In this document: positions 24,185-31,930 of the stretch, one piece after another
Layout: each line of letters begins with the position of its first letter
How positions within the stretch are numbered: the stretch's first letter is position 1
DNA from: Rhodospirillales bacterium
GTDB lineage: Bacteria > Pseudomonadota > Alphaproteobacteria > BOG-932 > Roseiterribacteraceae
Direction: 5' to 3'
NCBI GenBank assembly: GCA_028291365.1
Contig: JAQGIE010000172.1
Coordinates: forward strand, 1-34,923
Length of the DNA stretch: 34,923 nucleotides
Position numbers and translations under genes: made by a program
Notes under the pieces: model-generated
What the model was told of the DNA's origin: nothing
The model's database searches: none
The model's input: only the letters and a program-made list of their open reading frames with translations

Positions 24185-24693
24185 CAGCGGCGCTGAGGCG
24201 CCTGCGGCGCCGGCGCGCCGGCCAGGCGGTTGCGGTCGCGCTCGTCGACCAGGCCCAGCAGCACCTGCCGAAAGCCTTCGACCGCTTCGGCGCCCGCGGT
24301 CCGGTAGGCGCGGGCCAGGCGCTGGCGCTGCGTCTCGGTCAGTTCGCGTTCGAGCGCCTCGCCCGTTGCGGTCAGTTTCAGGCAGCGCTGCCGGCGGTCG
24401 CGCGCGCCGGGCAGTTGCACCACCAGCCCATCGGTGACGAGCTGCGTCAGGACGCGACCGAGGCTCTGTTTGGTGATCTTCAGGATCGACAGCAGCTCGC
24501 CCACCGTGATGCCGGGATGGCGGCCGATGAAATAGACGGCGCGGTGATGGGCGCGGCCGAGCTGCCGCCGGGCCAGCAACGGATCGGGCTCGCCGGCGAA
24601 ATCGCGCCAGCCGCAAAACAGCAATTCCATCCCCTGGCGCAGGTCTTCCTCGCGCAGGAACAGCGGATTCACGCCGGACTTTAGGTCAGCCAT
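24184..24693 (-). CDS. MarR-family transcriptional regulator, PetP-like
   Basis: A 169-residue winged-helix regulator. The DNA-binding core lies at about 61-115, with ITVGELLSILKITKQSLGRV as helix-turn-helix and LPGARDRRQRCLKLTATG as the wing, a typical MarR sequence. The N-terminal LLFCGWRDFAGEPDPLLARR is characteristic of the group placed upstream of an OmpR-type regulator in alphaproteobacteria (petP-like). It leads a three-gene operon with overlapping junctions and is divergent from the aminotransferase gene across 209 bp. Autoregulation through that gap is possible, but I cannot identify an operator. Confidence 0.92.
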   Translation of the reverse strand: MADLKSGVNPLFLREEDLRQGMELLFCGWRDFAGEPDPLLARRQLGRAHHRAVYFIGRHPGITVGELLSILKITKQSLGRVLTQLVTDGLVVQLPGARDRRQRCLKLTATGEALERELTETQRQRLARAYRTAGAEAVEGFRQVLLGLVDERDRNRLAGAPAPQAPQRR

Positions 24694-24902
24694 CGTGACC
24701 TACCCTGCCACGGGCCTCGGCGCCGCCGCAACGAGGCTGCGCGGATGTGCCCGACAAAGGCTGTTCACCGCACATTGGCGCGCGCTACGCGCAACGACGC
24801 TGCGTTCTGTCAGCTCTGCATCGCGGCGACTGGCCGCGTTTTCCGGCGTTGCGTATCGTTCGCGCGCTCGACTGAGCACGAATGCAAGACTTGGAGGCTG
24901 GG

Positions 24903-25796
24903 ATGGCGTTGGTGCCGATGGACGATCGCGACGGAATGATCTGGTTCGATGGCGAGCTGAAGCCGTGGCGCGACGCGAAAATTCACGTGCTGACGCACGC
25001 GCTCCACTACGGCAGCTGCGTGTTCGAAGGTCAGCGCGTCTATGGCGGCAAGGTCTTCAAGCTCAGCGACCACTCGGCGCGCCTGCACAAGTCGGCCCAG
25101 CTGCTCGGGTTCGAGATCCCTTATTCGGTCGCCGAACTCGACCGCGCCTGCGAGCAGGTGGTGGCGGCCAACAAGCTCACCGACGCCTATATGCGCCCGG
25201 TGGCGTGGCGCGGGTCGGAGCAGATGGGCGTCGCGGCGCAGCTGACCAAGATCCATGTCGCCATCGCGGCGTGGGATTGGGGCAGCTATTTCTCCGAAGA
25301 GCTGCGCGAGCGCGGCATTCGCCTGACCTGGGCGCGCTGGCGCCGTCCGGCGCCCGACACCGCGCCGAGCGCGTCGAAGGCGGCGGGTCTGTACATGATC
25401 TGCACCATGTCGAAGCACGAGGCCGAGGCGGCCGGGTTCCACGACGCGCTGATGTTGGACTATCGCGGCCGCCTGTCCGAAGCGACCGGCGCCAATCTGT
25501 TCGTGGTCAAGGACGGCAAGATCCACACGCCGGTGCCGGATTGCTTCCTCGACGGCATCACGCGCCGCACGGTGATGGATCTGGCGCGGGCGCGCGGCAT
25601 CGAGGTGATCGAGCGGCCGATGTGGCCCTATGAAATCGCCACCGCCGACGAGCTCTTCCTCACCGGCAGCGCCGCCGAAGTCACCGCGGTCGGCGAAGTC
25701 GACGGCCTTCACCTGCAGGTCGGCCCGATCACGCGGGCGCTGCGCGACGACTATGCCGCGCTGGTGCGCGGCGAGCTGAAGGCGGCTGCGGCGTAG
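24903..25796 (+). CDS. ilvE: Branched-chain amino acid aminotransferase
   Basis: PLP enzyme of fold class IV that interconverts leucine, isoleucine or valine with their 2-oxo acids using glutamate. The ATG at 24903 gives 297 residues and has GGAGG about 10 bases upstream, which favours it over the ATG seven codons earlier. HALHYGSCVFEG (33-44) is the family opening. The PLP lysine is K159 (SASKAAGLY). E193 in LSEATGANLFVVKDG and TGSAAEVTAV near the end are further signatures. No other ilv or leu genes are adjacent. D-amino acid or aminodeoxychorismate specificity is less likely from these motifs. Confidence 0.93.
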   Translation: MALVPMDDRDGMIWFDGELKPWRDAKIHVLTHALHYGSCVFEGQRVYGGKVFKLSDHSARLHKSAQLLGFEIPYSVAELDRACEQVVAANKLTDAYMRPVAWRGSEQMGVAAQLTKIHVAIAAWDWGSYFSEELRERGIRLTWARWRRPAPDTAPSASKAAGLYMICTMSKHEAEAAGFHDALMLDYRGRLSEATGANLFVVKDGKIHTPVPDCFLDGITRRTVMDLARARGIEVIERPMWPYEIATADELFLTGSAAEVTAVGEVDGLHLQVGPITRALRDDYAALVRGELKAAAA

Positions 25797-25820
25797 TGCG
25801 TTTTTCTACGAAAAAGCTAG

Positions 25821-25857
25821 AGAGCATGACCCGATCAATTTGATCGGGTCGTTCTCT
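25821..25857. repeat. Palindromic intergenic repeat between ilvE and hipA
   Basis: GACCCGATCAA (25828-25838) and TTGATCGGGTC (25840-25850) form an 11-bp perfect stem with a one-base centre; AGAG/CTCT extends it outward with a small internal mismatch. The AGAGCATGACCCGATCAA type is, from memory, a dispersed palindrome in several alphaproteobacterial genomes. It lies in the convergent gap after the ilvE and hipA stops and may end both transcripts. A second, short TTTTTC-TAC-GAAAAA dyad is at 25801-25815. Confidence 0.75.
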
Positions 25858-25861
25858 AAAC

Positions 25862-27166
25862 TCAGATCGCCTGCAGCGCGCTCGCCAATTCGCGCGCGCG
25901 TCGCCGAAGCCCGCCGCCGATGCTGGCGGCGAGCGCTTCGGGGATCTGCGGCGGCAACGCTTCGAGTACCTGGTCAAACGCCGGTCCGGCCGTTTCCGCG
26001 ACTTCCTGCAGGATTGCCCGCGCCTCGCGCTCGCCGATCGCTCCCATGCGCGCGGTTTCGATCCAATGGCGCGCCGTGATTTCATCCAGGCGATAATGAC
26101 GATGCTTGCCGACCGAGAGCGCGAACTTGGCGCTGTTGTGCGGCAGTTGCGCCGCGTCGAGCGCCGGCTGCGCCGACACGACGTCGTAGAGTGGCGTCAT
26201 GTGAAACCCGCGTGCATGCAGATGCAGACTGAAGTTCTTTGCATGTCCGTCGGTGGCCGCAAGCAACCAGAAGAGCAGGTTGGCGCGTAGGATAAGGCGC
26301 CGGTCCTGGGCCGGCTCATCGGCGCCGAGCAACAGGCTGAAGATCTCGCGAAAGCCAGGACCGCCCTCCGATTCGTATTTCCGGAACGGTGAGACACCGC
26401 AGGCCTGGCACAGATCTTCCTGCGGCAATCGATCGATCGCGGTTCCGTCTGCGTGCCACATACGATCGAACCTCTCGACCGTCAGAACGCGCTGATCTTC
26501 GAACGTATCGATCACCGCGCGAGCTGCGCTGGCGCCCATCGCAAGCAGCCAGGCGAGGCACAGAAATTCGTTCTCGACGCTGTCCGACAGATCAATGCCA
26601 TTGGGCAGCATGCCGATCTGCCGTTTCAGAATATGCGTCGTCGGCGTCGGACCATGTGGAACGAACCAGCGTCCGTCCCGCTGCAGCAGCGCGGTCTTTT
26701 CGTGCGCCCCGGCAAGCGAGATGCGGAAATCCTCGTCGCGGTCGAGACCGAGCGGCGCACGGCCGAGATTGCGCAACTTGTGCGCGATCACGGCTTCGCT
26801 CGCAGGCTCGGCCGCAATCGTCGCCGGTGCGTCGATCGCCGTTCCAGGGGGCACGAACTGGAGCGCGCCGACACAATCGCGCCCGATGCTGCCGAGCAAG
26901 CTGAACGCATCGATTCCCGGTGCGCCGACGCGTTCGGCGAGGTGCCGGCGAATGTCGATACTGTCAGGAAGCAACCCCTCGAACACCGCCAACACGGGAT
27001 CACCGCGATAGGCGCGCTCGATGCGCGGCAAGGAGAGCGAGATGCCGAACCCGTTCGCCGCGGCAAGCCAAGCCGCATCATAGCAAAACTCGACCGCGCC
27101 GCTGGATTCGCGACGCAGCGTACCGACGTGGCGAAAGTTCAGCCGGACGTCGAGCGTTTCTGCCAT
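25862..27166 (-). CDS. hipA: HipA-family serine/threonine kinase toxin
   Basis: Toxin of a type II toxin-antitoxin pair; E. coli HipA phosphorylates glutamyl-tRNA synthetase and causes persistence. The 434-residue protein has the N-subdomain (FEGLLPDS at 62-69), the ATP-binding loop ISLAGAHEKTAL with S150 at the position of the E. coli autophosphorylated serine, VERFDR (230-235), the catalytic loop TDGHAKNFSLH with D306 and N311, and the metal-binding D328 in LYDVVS. All kinase residues look intact, so it is probably active. Its ATG overlaps the hipB stop by one base. Base composition looks slightly less GC-rich than its neighbours, hinting at transfer. Confidence 0.92.
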   Translation of the reverse strand: MAETLDVRLNFRHVGTLRRESSGAVEFCYDAAWLAAANGFGISLSLPRIERAYRGDPVLAVFEGLLPDSIDIRRHLAERVGAPGIDAFSLLGSIGRDCVGALQFVPPGTAIDAPATIAAEPASEAVIAHKLRNLGRAPLGLDRDEDFRISLAGAHEKTALLQRDGRWFVPHGPTPTTHILKRQIGMLPNGIDLSDSVENEFLCLAWLLAMGASAARAVIDTFEDQRVLTVERFDRMWHADGTAIDRLPQEDLCQACGVSPFRKYESEGGPGFREIFSLLLGADEPAQDRRLILRANLLFWLLAATDGHAKNFSLHLHARGFHMTPLYDVVSAQPALDAAQLPHNSAKFALSVGKHRHYRLDEITARHWIETARMGAIGEREARAILQEVAETAGPAFDQVLEALPPQIPEALAASIGGGLRRRARELASALQAI

Positions 27167-27393
27167 CAGCTGTGCTGGCTTCGTGGACGCACGACCAGCT
27201 CCAGGCCGAGCGCTGCGAGGATCTCAAAGACAGTTCGGACCCGTACGCCCGGCCCGCCGGATTCAGCGCTGGAAATGGTGCTCTGGTAGCTGCCGATTGC
27301 CTCGGCAAGCGCGCGCTGGTTCAGGCCTGCCTGGGCGCGGGCGCGGACCAGCGCGTTCCCCAACTGTTTCGGGGTGCGAATGGCGGCTTCCAT
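27166..27393 (-). CDS. hipB: HipB-type Xre-family antitoxin
   Basis: DNA-binding antitoxin that represses the operon and holds HipA inactive. The ATG at 27393 gives 75 residues (MEAAIRTPKQLG); an earlier ATG at 27465 would run through the operators and is unlikely. A Cro/C1-type helix-turn-helix spans about 9-64 (LNQRALAEAIGSYQSTISSAE), followed by TVFEILAALGLELVV, the dimerising strand region, and a short tail RPRSQHS. Two palindromes matching HipB-type operator geometry lie just upstream. The one-base TGATG junction with hipA indicates translational coupling. Confidence 0.92.
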   Translation of the reverse strand: MEAAIRTPKQLGNALVRARAQAGLNQRALAEAIGSYQSTISSAESGGPGVRVRTVFEILAALGLELVVRPRSQHS

Positions 27394-27409
27394 TGGGCAA
27401 CTCCACGCG

Positions 27410-27431
27410 TTGATAGGCGAAAGACTATCAA
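27410..27431. promoter_or_regulatory. Predicted HipB operator O1
   Basis: A perfect palindrome: TTGATAG, an 8-bp spacer, CTATCAA. The 8-bp spacing equals that of the E. coli HipB site (TATCC-N8-GGATA), and the GATAG/CTATC core is related. It lies 17 bp upstream of the hipB start, where binding would block transcription. Confidence 0.75.
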
Positions 27432-27436
27432 ATCGC

Positions 27437-27458
27437 GTGATAGGCGTAACCCGATCAA
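27437..27458. promoter_or_regulatory. Predicted HipB operator O2
   Basis: GTGATAG, an 8-bp spacer, CGATCAA: the same layout as O1 with one mismatch in each arm. The centres of O1 and O2 are 27 bp apart, so two HipB dimers could bind near one another and, as in E. coli, bend DNA or be bridged by HipA. Confidence 0.65.
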
Positions 27459-27513
27459 AAGGCAAGATCGTTGTAAGCCGATCGCGGCCGTCGCTGAAGG
27501 ACGCGGGCTGAAC

Positions 27514-27996
27514 TCAGGCAGGCGAGAAGCCGCCGGAACCCGTCTGGCCGGACGCGGCCCGCATCGCGAAATACGCGATCGGGCCGCCGCACAGGACGAT
27601 ATGCGCGAACAACTGGTTGGCGAGCGTCACCGCCGAGTAGGCCGGGACGCGCGCCGCCGAGAGCGGCAGCACCACGTAATTCATCACGCAGAACATGCCG
27701 ACGCCGAACACCACGGCGCCGAGCATCCATGACCGCGCCAGCAGCGGCACGCGCCGCACCAGCTCGAAGAAGACGAAGGCGGCGACGAACATGATGGCGA
27801 AATGCAGCGCGGTGCCGAGCAGCGCGCTGCCGGCGCCACCCTCGAACGATCGCTGACCCAACACGCCGGCCGCGACCGATTGCGGGATGCGGATCGGGGG
27901 CAGGTTGTTGCGGAGGCCGTAAAAGACGATGACGTCGAGAAAGTCGAGCGTGCCCGCGACGAGCGTGGCGAGCGTGGCGGCGTGAAGTCGGTTCAT
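27514..27996 (-). CDS. Four-helix inner-membrane protein of unknown function
   Basis: The ATG at 27996 (MNRLHAATLATLVAGTLDFL) gives 160 residues. Four hydrophobic segments are visible: about 5-25, 58-80, 88-108 and 123-147. Recurrent features are GTLDFLDVIVFYGL, IPQSVAAGVLG followed by FEGG, and MNYVVLPLSA. I recognise this as a widespread but unnamed membrane family in proteobacteria; no function is known to me. It lies 127 bp downstream of prpC across a strong palindrome, so it is probably transcribed separately. Confidence 0.78.
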   Translation of the reverse strand: MNRLHAATLATLVAGTLDFLDVIVFYGLRNNLPPIRIPQSVAAGVLGQRSFEGGAGSALLGTALHFAIMFVAAFVFFELVRRVPLLARSWMLGAVVFGVGMFCVMNYVVLPLSAARVPAYSAVTLANQLFAHIVLCGGPIAYFAMRAASGQTGSGGFSPA

Positions 27997-28072
27997 GGGG
28001 GCGACGCTAGATCGGCCTCCGAAACGCGTCAGGATCCACCAATCCGGATCTTCGTAGGACCACCACCACCAC

Positions 28073-28105
28073 TCGTCATGGCCGGGACAGGCCCGGCCAT
28101 GACGA
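28073..28105. terminator. Strong palindrome after prpC (terminator or repeat)
   Basis: A 14-bp perfect stem (TCGTCATGGCCGGG and its complement) with a 5-nt loop ACAGG, 18 bp beyond the prpC stop. The GTCATGGCCGGG...CCCGGCCATGAC type is a familiar alphaproteobacterial dispersed palindrome. It lacks a T tract on the minus strand, so it may serve as a message-stabilising end or a Rho-linked terminator rather than a classical intrinsic one. Confidence 0.65.
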
Positions 28106-28123
28106 AGAGGAAGGCGAAACGCT

Positions 28124-29254
28124 TCAGCGCTTCTCGATCGGAATGACCTTGCGCTGCGCCGAGCCGTCATAGGCGGCGAGCGGACGGATCAGCTTGTTGT
28201 CGGCGTTCTGCTCGAGCACATGCGCGGTCCAGCCGGTGATGCGGCTCATCACGAAGATCGGCGTGAACATCGGGATGTCGAAGCCCATCAGGTAATAGGC
28301 CGGGCCGGTCGGGAAATCGAGATTGGGGTGGATGTTCTTCTTCTCGAGCATGGTGCGCTCGAGGATCTCGTACATCTCGACCCATTTCTGGCCGTTCTTG
28401 ATCTTGGCCATCTCGAGGAAGGCCTTCTTCATCGTCGGCACGCGGCTGTCGCCATGCTTGTAGACGCGATGGCCGAACCCCATCACCAGACGCTTGTCGG
28501 CGATGTTGCTGAGCAGCCAGTTCTCGGCCTTCTTGGGGTCGTCGACCTCGAGCATCATATGCATGACGGCTTCGTTGGCACCGCCATGCAGCGGTCCCTT
28601 GAGCGCGCAGATGCCGCCGACCGCAGCCGAATAAATGTCCGACATGGTCGATGCGATGACGCGCGAAGTGAAGGTCGACGCGTTGAACGAATGTTCGGCG
28701 TAAAGCGTCAGCGAGACGTCGAAACACTTCACCACTTCGGGCGCCGGCACTTCGCCAAAACACATATGGAAGAAGTTCTCGGCGAAGCCGAGCTTGGGAT
28801 CCGGCTTGATCGGATCCTTGCCGTGGCGAATGCGATAGTCCGCGGCGACGATGGTCGGAATCCGCGCGAACATCTTGATCGATTTTTCGAGGTTCGCCTT
28901 GGGCGAATTATCCTCGGTCTCGGGATCCTGCACGCCGAGGAAGGACAGCCCGGTGCGCAGCGTGTCCATCGGATGGGCGCTCTTGCGGAACTTGCGGAGG
29001 ACGTCGACCAGATCCTCGCCGATCCAGCGATGCTCGCGCTCCTGGCGTTCGAAATGCATCAGCTGTTCGCGCATCGGCAGTTCGCCGTGCCAGATCAGAT
29101 AGGCGACTTCCTCGAACTTGCAGTGCGCCGCAAGCTCCTGGACCGGATAGCCGCGATAGGTGAGGGAGTTGGTCTCCTCCATCACCTTCGAGATCTTGGT
29201 CGTGTCGGCGTAAATGCCCGCCAGACCTTTTTTGATATCGATCGCCTCAGACAT
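28124..29254 (-). CDS. prpC: 2-Methylcitrate synthase/citrate synthase II
   Basis: Condenses propionyl-CoA (or acetyl-CoA) with oxaloacetate. The 376-residue protein is of the short citrate synthase type. The catalytic triad is visible as H223 (KGPLHGGANEAV), H262 (GFGHRVYKHGD) and D313 (NLDFPTGPAYY). Its length and its place after prpD and prpB argue for 2-methylcitrate synthase rather than the TCA enzyme. It lies 57 bp downstream of prpB on the same strand and is followed by a strong palindrome. Some overlap in activity with citrate synthase is typical. Confidence 0.93.
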   Translation of the reverse strand: MSEAIDIKKGLAGIYADTTKISKVMEETNSLTYRGYPVQELAAHCKFEEVAYLIWHGELPMREQLMHFERQEREHRWIGEDLVDVLRKFRKSAHPMDTLRTGLSFLGVQDPETEDNSPKANLEKSIKMFARIPTIVAADYRIRHGKDPIKPDPKLGFAENFFHMCFGEVPAPEVVKCFDVSLTLYAEHSFNASTFTSRVIASTMSDIYSAAVGGICALKGPLHGGANEAVMHMMLEVDDPKKAENWLLSNIADKRLVMGFGHRVYKHGDSRVPTMKKAFLEMAKIKNGQKWVEMYEILERTMLEKKNIHPNLDFPTGPAYYLMGFDIPMFTPIFVMSRITGWTAHVLEQNADNKLIRPLAAYDGSAQRKVIPIEKR

Positions 29255-29311
29255 GCTTGAACGTCCTCTCCGAGTGGCGCGCCATCTGGGGCGCGCCGTT
29301 GGTTCTTTGTC

Positions 29312-30235
29312 TTAGTTTTTCTGGGGCATGCCCTGCGGGATCACGGTGGTCACGATCGAGGCGTCGAGCGCTTCGTATTCGTGATAGCCGATCGTGGCGT
29401 AGAGCTCGGCGCGAGTCTGCATGTGTTCGACCATGTTCTGCGTGCCGCCGTCGCGGCGGATCGCATTGAACAGTTCTTGCTGCGCCTTGGCGGCGCAGCG
29501 CAGCGCGCTCACCGGCCAGATCACCATCTTGTAGCCCATCTGCTCGAACTCGCTCGCCGTGAAGAACGGCGTCTTGCCGAACTCGGTCATGTTGGCGAGT
29601 AACGGCGTGCCCTGCATGCGGCGGGCGAATTCCTCGAACATTTCGCGCGTGGTCAGCGCTTCGGGGAAGATCGCGTCGGCGCCGGCCTGCATGTACAGCT
29701 TGGCGCGCGCCACGGCGCCGTCCATGCCCTCGCTCGCCGCCGCGTCGGTACGCGCGATGATGACCAGATGACGCCGCGCCTTCGCCGCCGCCGCCACCTT
29801 GGCGGCCATGTCCTCGGCGCTGGCGAGTTTCTTGTCGTTGAGATGACCGCACTTCTTGGGCAGCAGCTGGTCTTCGAGATGCACGGCGCCGGCGCCCGCA
29901 TCCTCGAAGGTGCGCACCATGTGCATCACGTTGAGCGCTTCGCCATAGCCGGTGTCGCCGTCGACCAGCACCGGCAGGCCCGACGCGCGCGTCACCTGGC
30001 GCACGAAGAAGCTGACTTCGTCGACCGTGATGACGCCGAGATCGGGCAGGCCCATCGACGCCGTCATCGCCGCGCCCGACAGGTACAAAGCCTCGAAGCC
30101 CGCATTCTTGGCCTGGCGTGCGGCGAGACCGTTCTGGGTGCCGGGAAGCTGCAGGATCTGCTTGCGCGCCAGCAGCTCGCGGAAACGTTCGCCGGCGGGC
30201 TTGGTCGGCAGGTCGGCGGCGGTGAGATAGATCAT
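29312..30235 (-). CDS. prpB: 2-Methylisocitrate lyase
   Basis: Splits 2-methylisocitrate into pyruvate and succinate. The ATG at 30235 gives 307 residues and has GGGGGAG 8 bases upstream, which makes it preferable to the earlier ATG at 30265. The isocitrate lyase/PEP mutase fold shows DGDTGYG (92-98, metal site), HLEDQLLPKKCGH with C129 as the catalytic cysteine, and IARTDA. The sequence GYHEYEALD near the C-terminus is usual in PrpB. A perfect hairpin lies between its ribosome-binding site and prpD. Carboxyvinyl-carboxyphosphonate-type relatives are less likely, given the context. Confidence 0.94.
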   Translation of the reverse strand: MIYLTAADLPTKPAGERFRELLARKQILQLPGTQNGLAARQAKNAGFEALYLSGAAMTASMGLPDLGVITVDEVSFFVRQVTRASGLPVLVDGDTGYGEALNVMHMVRTFEDAGAGAVHLEDQLLPKKCGHLNDKKLASAEDMAAKVAAAAKARRHLVIIARTDAAASEGMDGAVARAKLYMQAGADAIFPEALTTREMFEEFARRMQGTPLLANMTEFGKTPFFTASEFEQMGYKMVIWPVSALRCAAKAQQELFNAIRRDGGTQNMVEHMQTRAELYATIGYHEYEALDASIVTTVIPQGMPQKN

Positions 30236-30251
30236 CCGAAAAACTCCCCCG

Positions 30252-30278
30252 GCGTGACGACGCACCGCGTCGTCACGC
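30252..30278. promoter_or_regulatory. Perfect intra-operon hairpin between prpD and prpB
   Basis: GCGTGACGACGC (30252-30263) and GCGTCGTCACGC (30267-30278) pair over 12 bp with a 3-nt loop. It begins 12 bp after the prpD stop and ends next to the prpB ribosome-binding site. In RNA it would be very stable. It could tune prpB/prpC levels by attenuation, processing or stabilisation of the 3' end of the prpD message. Confidence 0.7.
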
Positions 30279-30290
30279 GCTCGTCATCAA

Positions 30291-31790
30291 TCAGAACAGA
30301 CCTTGCTTGCCCGTCGCGAGCTTGCCGGTCGGCAAGGCGACGTTGAGGCCGAGCAGTTCCTGGGCCGACAGCTCGGGCAAGCGCTGCACGAGGTCGAGGA
30401 AGCGCTTCGACTCGGCCGGGTCGAGCAGACCTTCGGTCAGGATCTCGAACTTGCGGACATAATGTTTGCGCACCCACGGCGTCGCACCCAGCGTGTGCGC
30501 ATTGGCGACGGCAAGCTCGTCGACCAGCGTGCTGCCGTCCTTGAGCTTGATTTCGACGCGGCCGCCGAACGCTTTCACGTTCGGATCCTGCGAGTGGTAG
30601 CGCGCCGTCCAGGTCGGGTCCTCGACGGTGCGGATCTTCTTCCACAGCGCCACCGTGTCGGGACGCTGGGCGCGTTCCGGCGCGTAGGAACGCACGTGGT
30701 GCCATTCGCCGTCCTGCAGTGCCACCGCGATGATGTACATGATCGAATGGTCGAGCGTTTCGCGGCTCGCCTTGGGATCGACCTTCTGCGGATCGTTCGA
30801 ACCGGTGCCGATCACGTAATGCGTGTGATGCGACGTGTGGATGACGATCTCTTCGACCGAATCCCAGTCCTTGATCTGCTTGCCCATCTTGAAGGCGAGA
30901 TCGATCAGCGCCTGGCTCTGATATTCGGCCGAATGTTCTTTGGTGTAGGTGTCGAGAATGGCGCGCTTGGCTTCGCCCTTGCCCGGCAGCGGCACTTTGT
31001 AATGCGCCTCCGGACCGTCGAGCATCCAGGCGACGACCGAGTCCTCACCCTCGTAAATCGGCGACGGCGCGCCTTCGCCGCGCATCGCGCGATCGACCGC
31101 TTCGACCGCGAGCTTGCCCGCGTGCGACGGCGCGAACGCCTTCCAGCTCGAGATCTCGCCCTTGCGGCTCTGACGCGTCGAGGTGGTGACGTGCAGCGCC
31201 TGCTGCACCGCCTGGAAGATCACGTCGGTGCCGAGCCCGAGCAGCGTGCCGAGGCCGGCGGCGGCCGAAGGTCCAAGATGCGCGACGTGATCGATCTTGT
31301 GCTTGTGCAGGCAGATCGAGCGAACGAGATCGACCTGGATTTCGTAGCCGGTGGCGAGGCCGCGGATCAGCGACTTGCCGTCTTTGCCGAGCTGCTGCGC
31401 GACCGCGAGGATCGGCGGGATATTGTCGCCGGGATGGCTGTAATCGGCGGCCAGGAACGTGTCGTGATAGTCGAGTTCGCGCACCGCGGTGCCGTTCGCC
31501 CAGGCGGCCCATTCGGCGTGCACGCGCACGTCGGGCCCGCACCCGAACACGGTCGCACCACCTGCACGCGGATGCGCCAGCGCCTGCGCGCGTGCCGTCG
31601 TGACCGGACCGCGATTGATCGCGGCGATCGCGACCGATGCGTTGTCGATGATGCGGTTCACGATCATGTCGACCACGGCGGGTTCGACCGCCACCGGGTC
31701 GGACGCGACCTCGGCGATCTTCCAGGCTAGCTGGTCGGTTTTGGGCAGGCGGTCGCGTTCGGGATGGACGCGCACATCATGGATTTGCAT
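30291..31790 (-). CDS. prpD: 2-Methylcitrate dehydratase (MmgE/PrpD family)
   Basis: Dehydrates 2-methylcitrate to 2-methyl-cis-aconitate. The 499-residue protein matches PrpD in length and carries [20 protein letters not shown] near 105-123, a highly conserved PrpD block, then [18 protein letters not shown] and [34 protein letters not shown] is in the C-terminal half. It leads the prpD-prpB-prpC series. The 140-bp region upstream is shared with a divergent gene. No PrpR-type regulator is within the window, and no short-chain-acyl regulator box (TTTGCAAA type) is seen. Confidence 0.94.
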   Translation of the reverse strand: MQIHDVRVHPERDRLPKTDQLAWKIAEVASDPVAVEPAVVDMIVNRIIDNASVAIAAINRGPVTTARAQALAHPRAGGATVFGCGPDVRVHAEWAAWANGTAVRELDYHDTFLAADYSHPGDNIPPILAVAQQLGKDGKSLIRGLATGYEIQVDLVRSICLHKHKIDHVAHLGPSAAAGLGTLLGLGTDVIFQAVQQALHVTTSTRQSRKGEISSWKAFAPSHAGKLAVEAVDRAMRGEGAPSPIYEGEDSVVAWMLDGPEAHYKVPLPGKGEAKRAILDTYTKEHSAEYQSQALIDLAFKMGKQIKDWDSVEEIVIHTSHHTHYVIGTGSNDPQKVDPKASRETLDHSIMYIIAVALQDGEWHHVRSYAPERAQRPDTVALWKKIRTVEDPTWTARYHSQDPNVKAFGGRVEIKLKDGSTLVDELAVANAHTLGATPWVRKHYVRKFEILTEGLLDPAESKRFLDLVQRLPELSAQELLGLNVALPTGKLATGKQGLF

Positions 31791-31930
31791 GGGCCGGTTC
31801 TGTTCGCGGTGTCATGGAGGTGCGGCGTTTTTAGGCTCGGGATCAGGCTGCGCCAAGTGGTGCGGACGGTTGCCTGCTCTGCTCCGGCGCTTGTAGGTTC
31901 AAGCTACGAAGGACGGTCCGGGTTTTCGCG

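Noticed and set aside
23507-24616. Extended N-terminus for the OmpR-type regulator (about 144 extra codons)
   Set aside because: The extension overlaps the MarR gene in another frame and is Arg/Pro-rich; the ATG at 24184 begins a normal receiver domain and overlaps the MarR stop.
24694-24902. Possible leader peptide or attenuator before the branched-chain aminotransferase
   Set aside because: No run of Leu, Ile or Val codons and no terminator-antiterminator pair could be seen in the 209-bp gap; only the GGAGG ribosome-binding site is clear.
28220-29260. Plus-strand open frame of about 346 codons opposite prpC
   Set aside because: prpC has an intact catalytic triad on the other strand; this frame is a shadow.
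30303-31730. Plus-strand open frame of about 475 codons opposite prpD
   Set aside because: prpD matches its family along the full length; the opposite frame is Arg/Asp/Val-rich noise.
31791-31930. Imperfect dyad near 31890-31911 as a methylcitrate operon operator
   Set aside because: The arms are short with mismatches, and no regulator is nearby; not enough to call a site.
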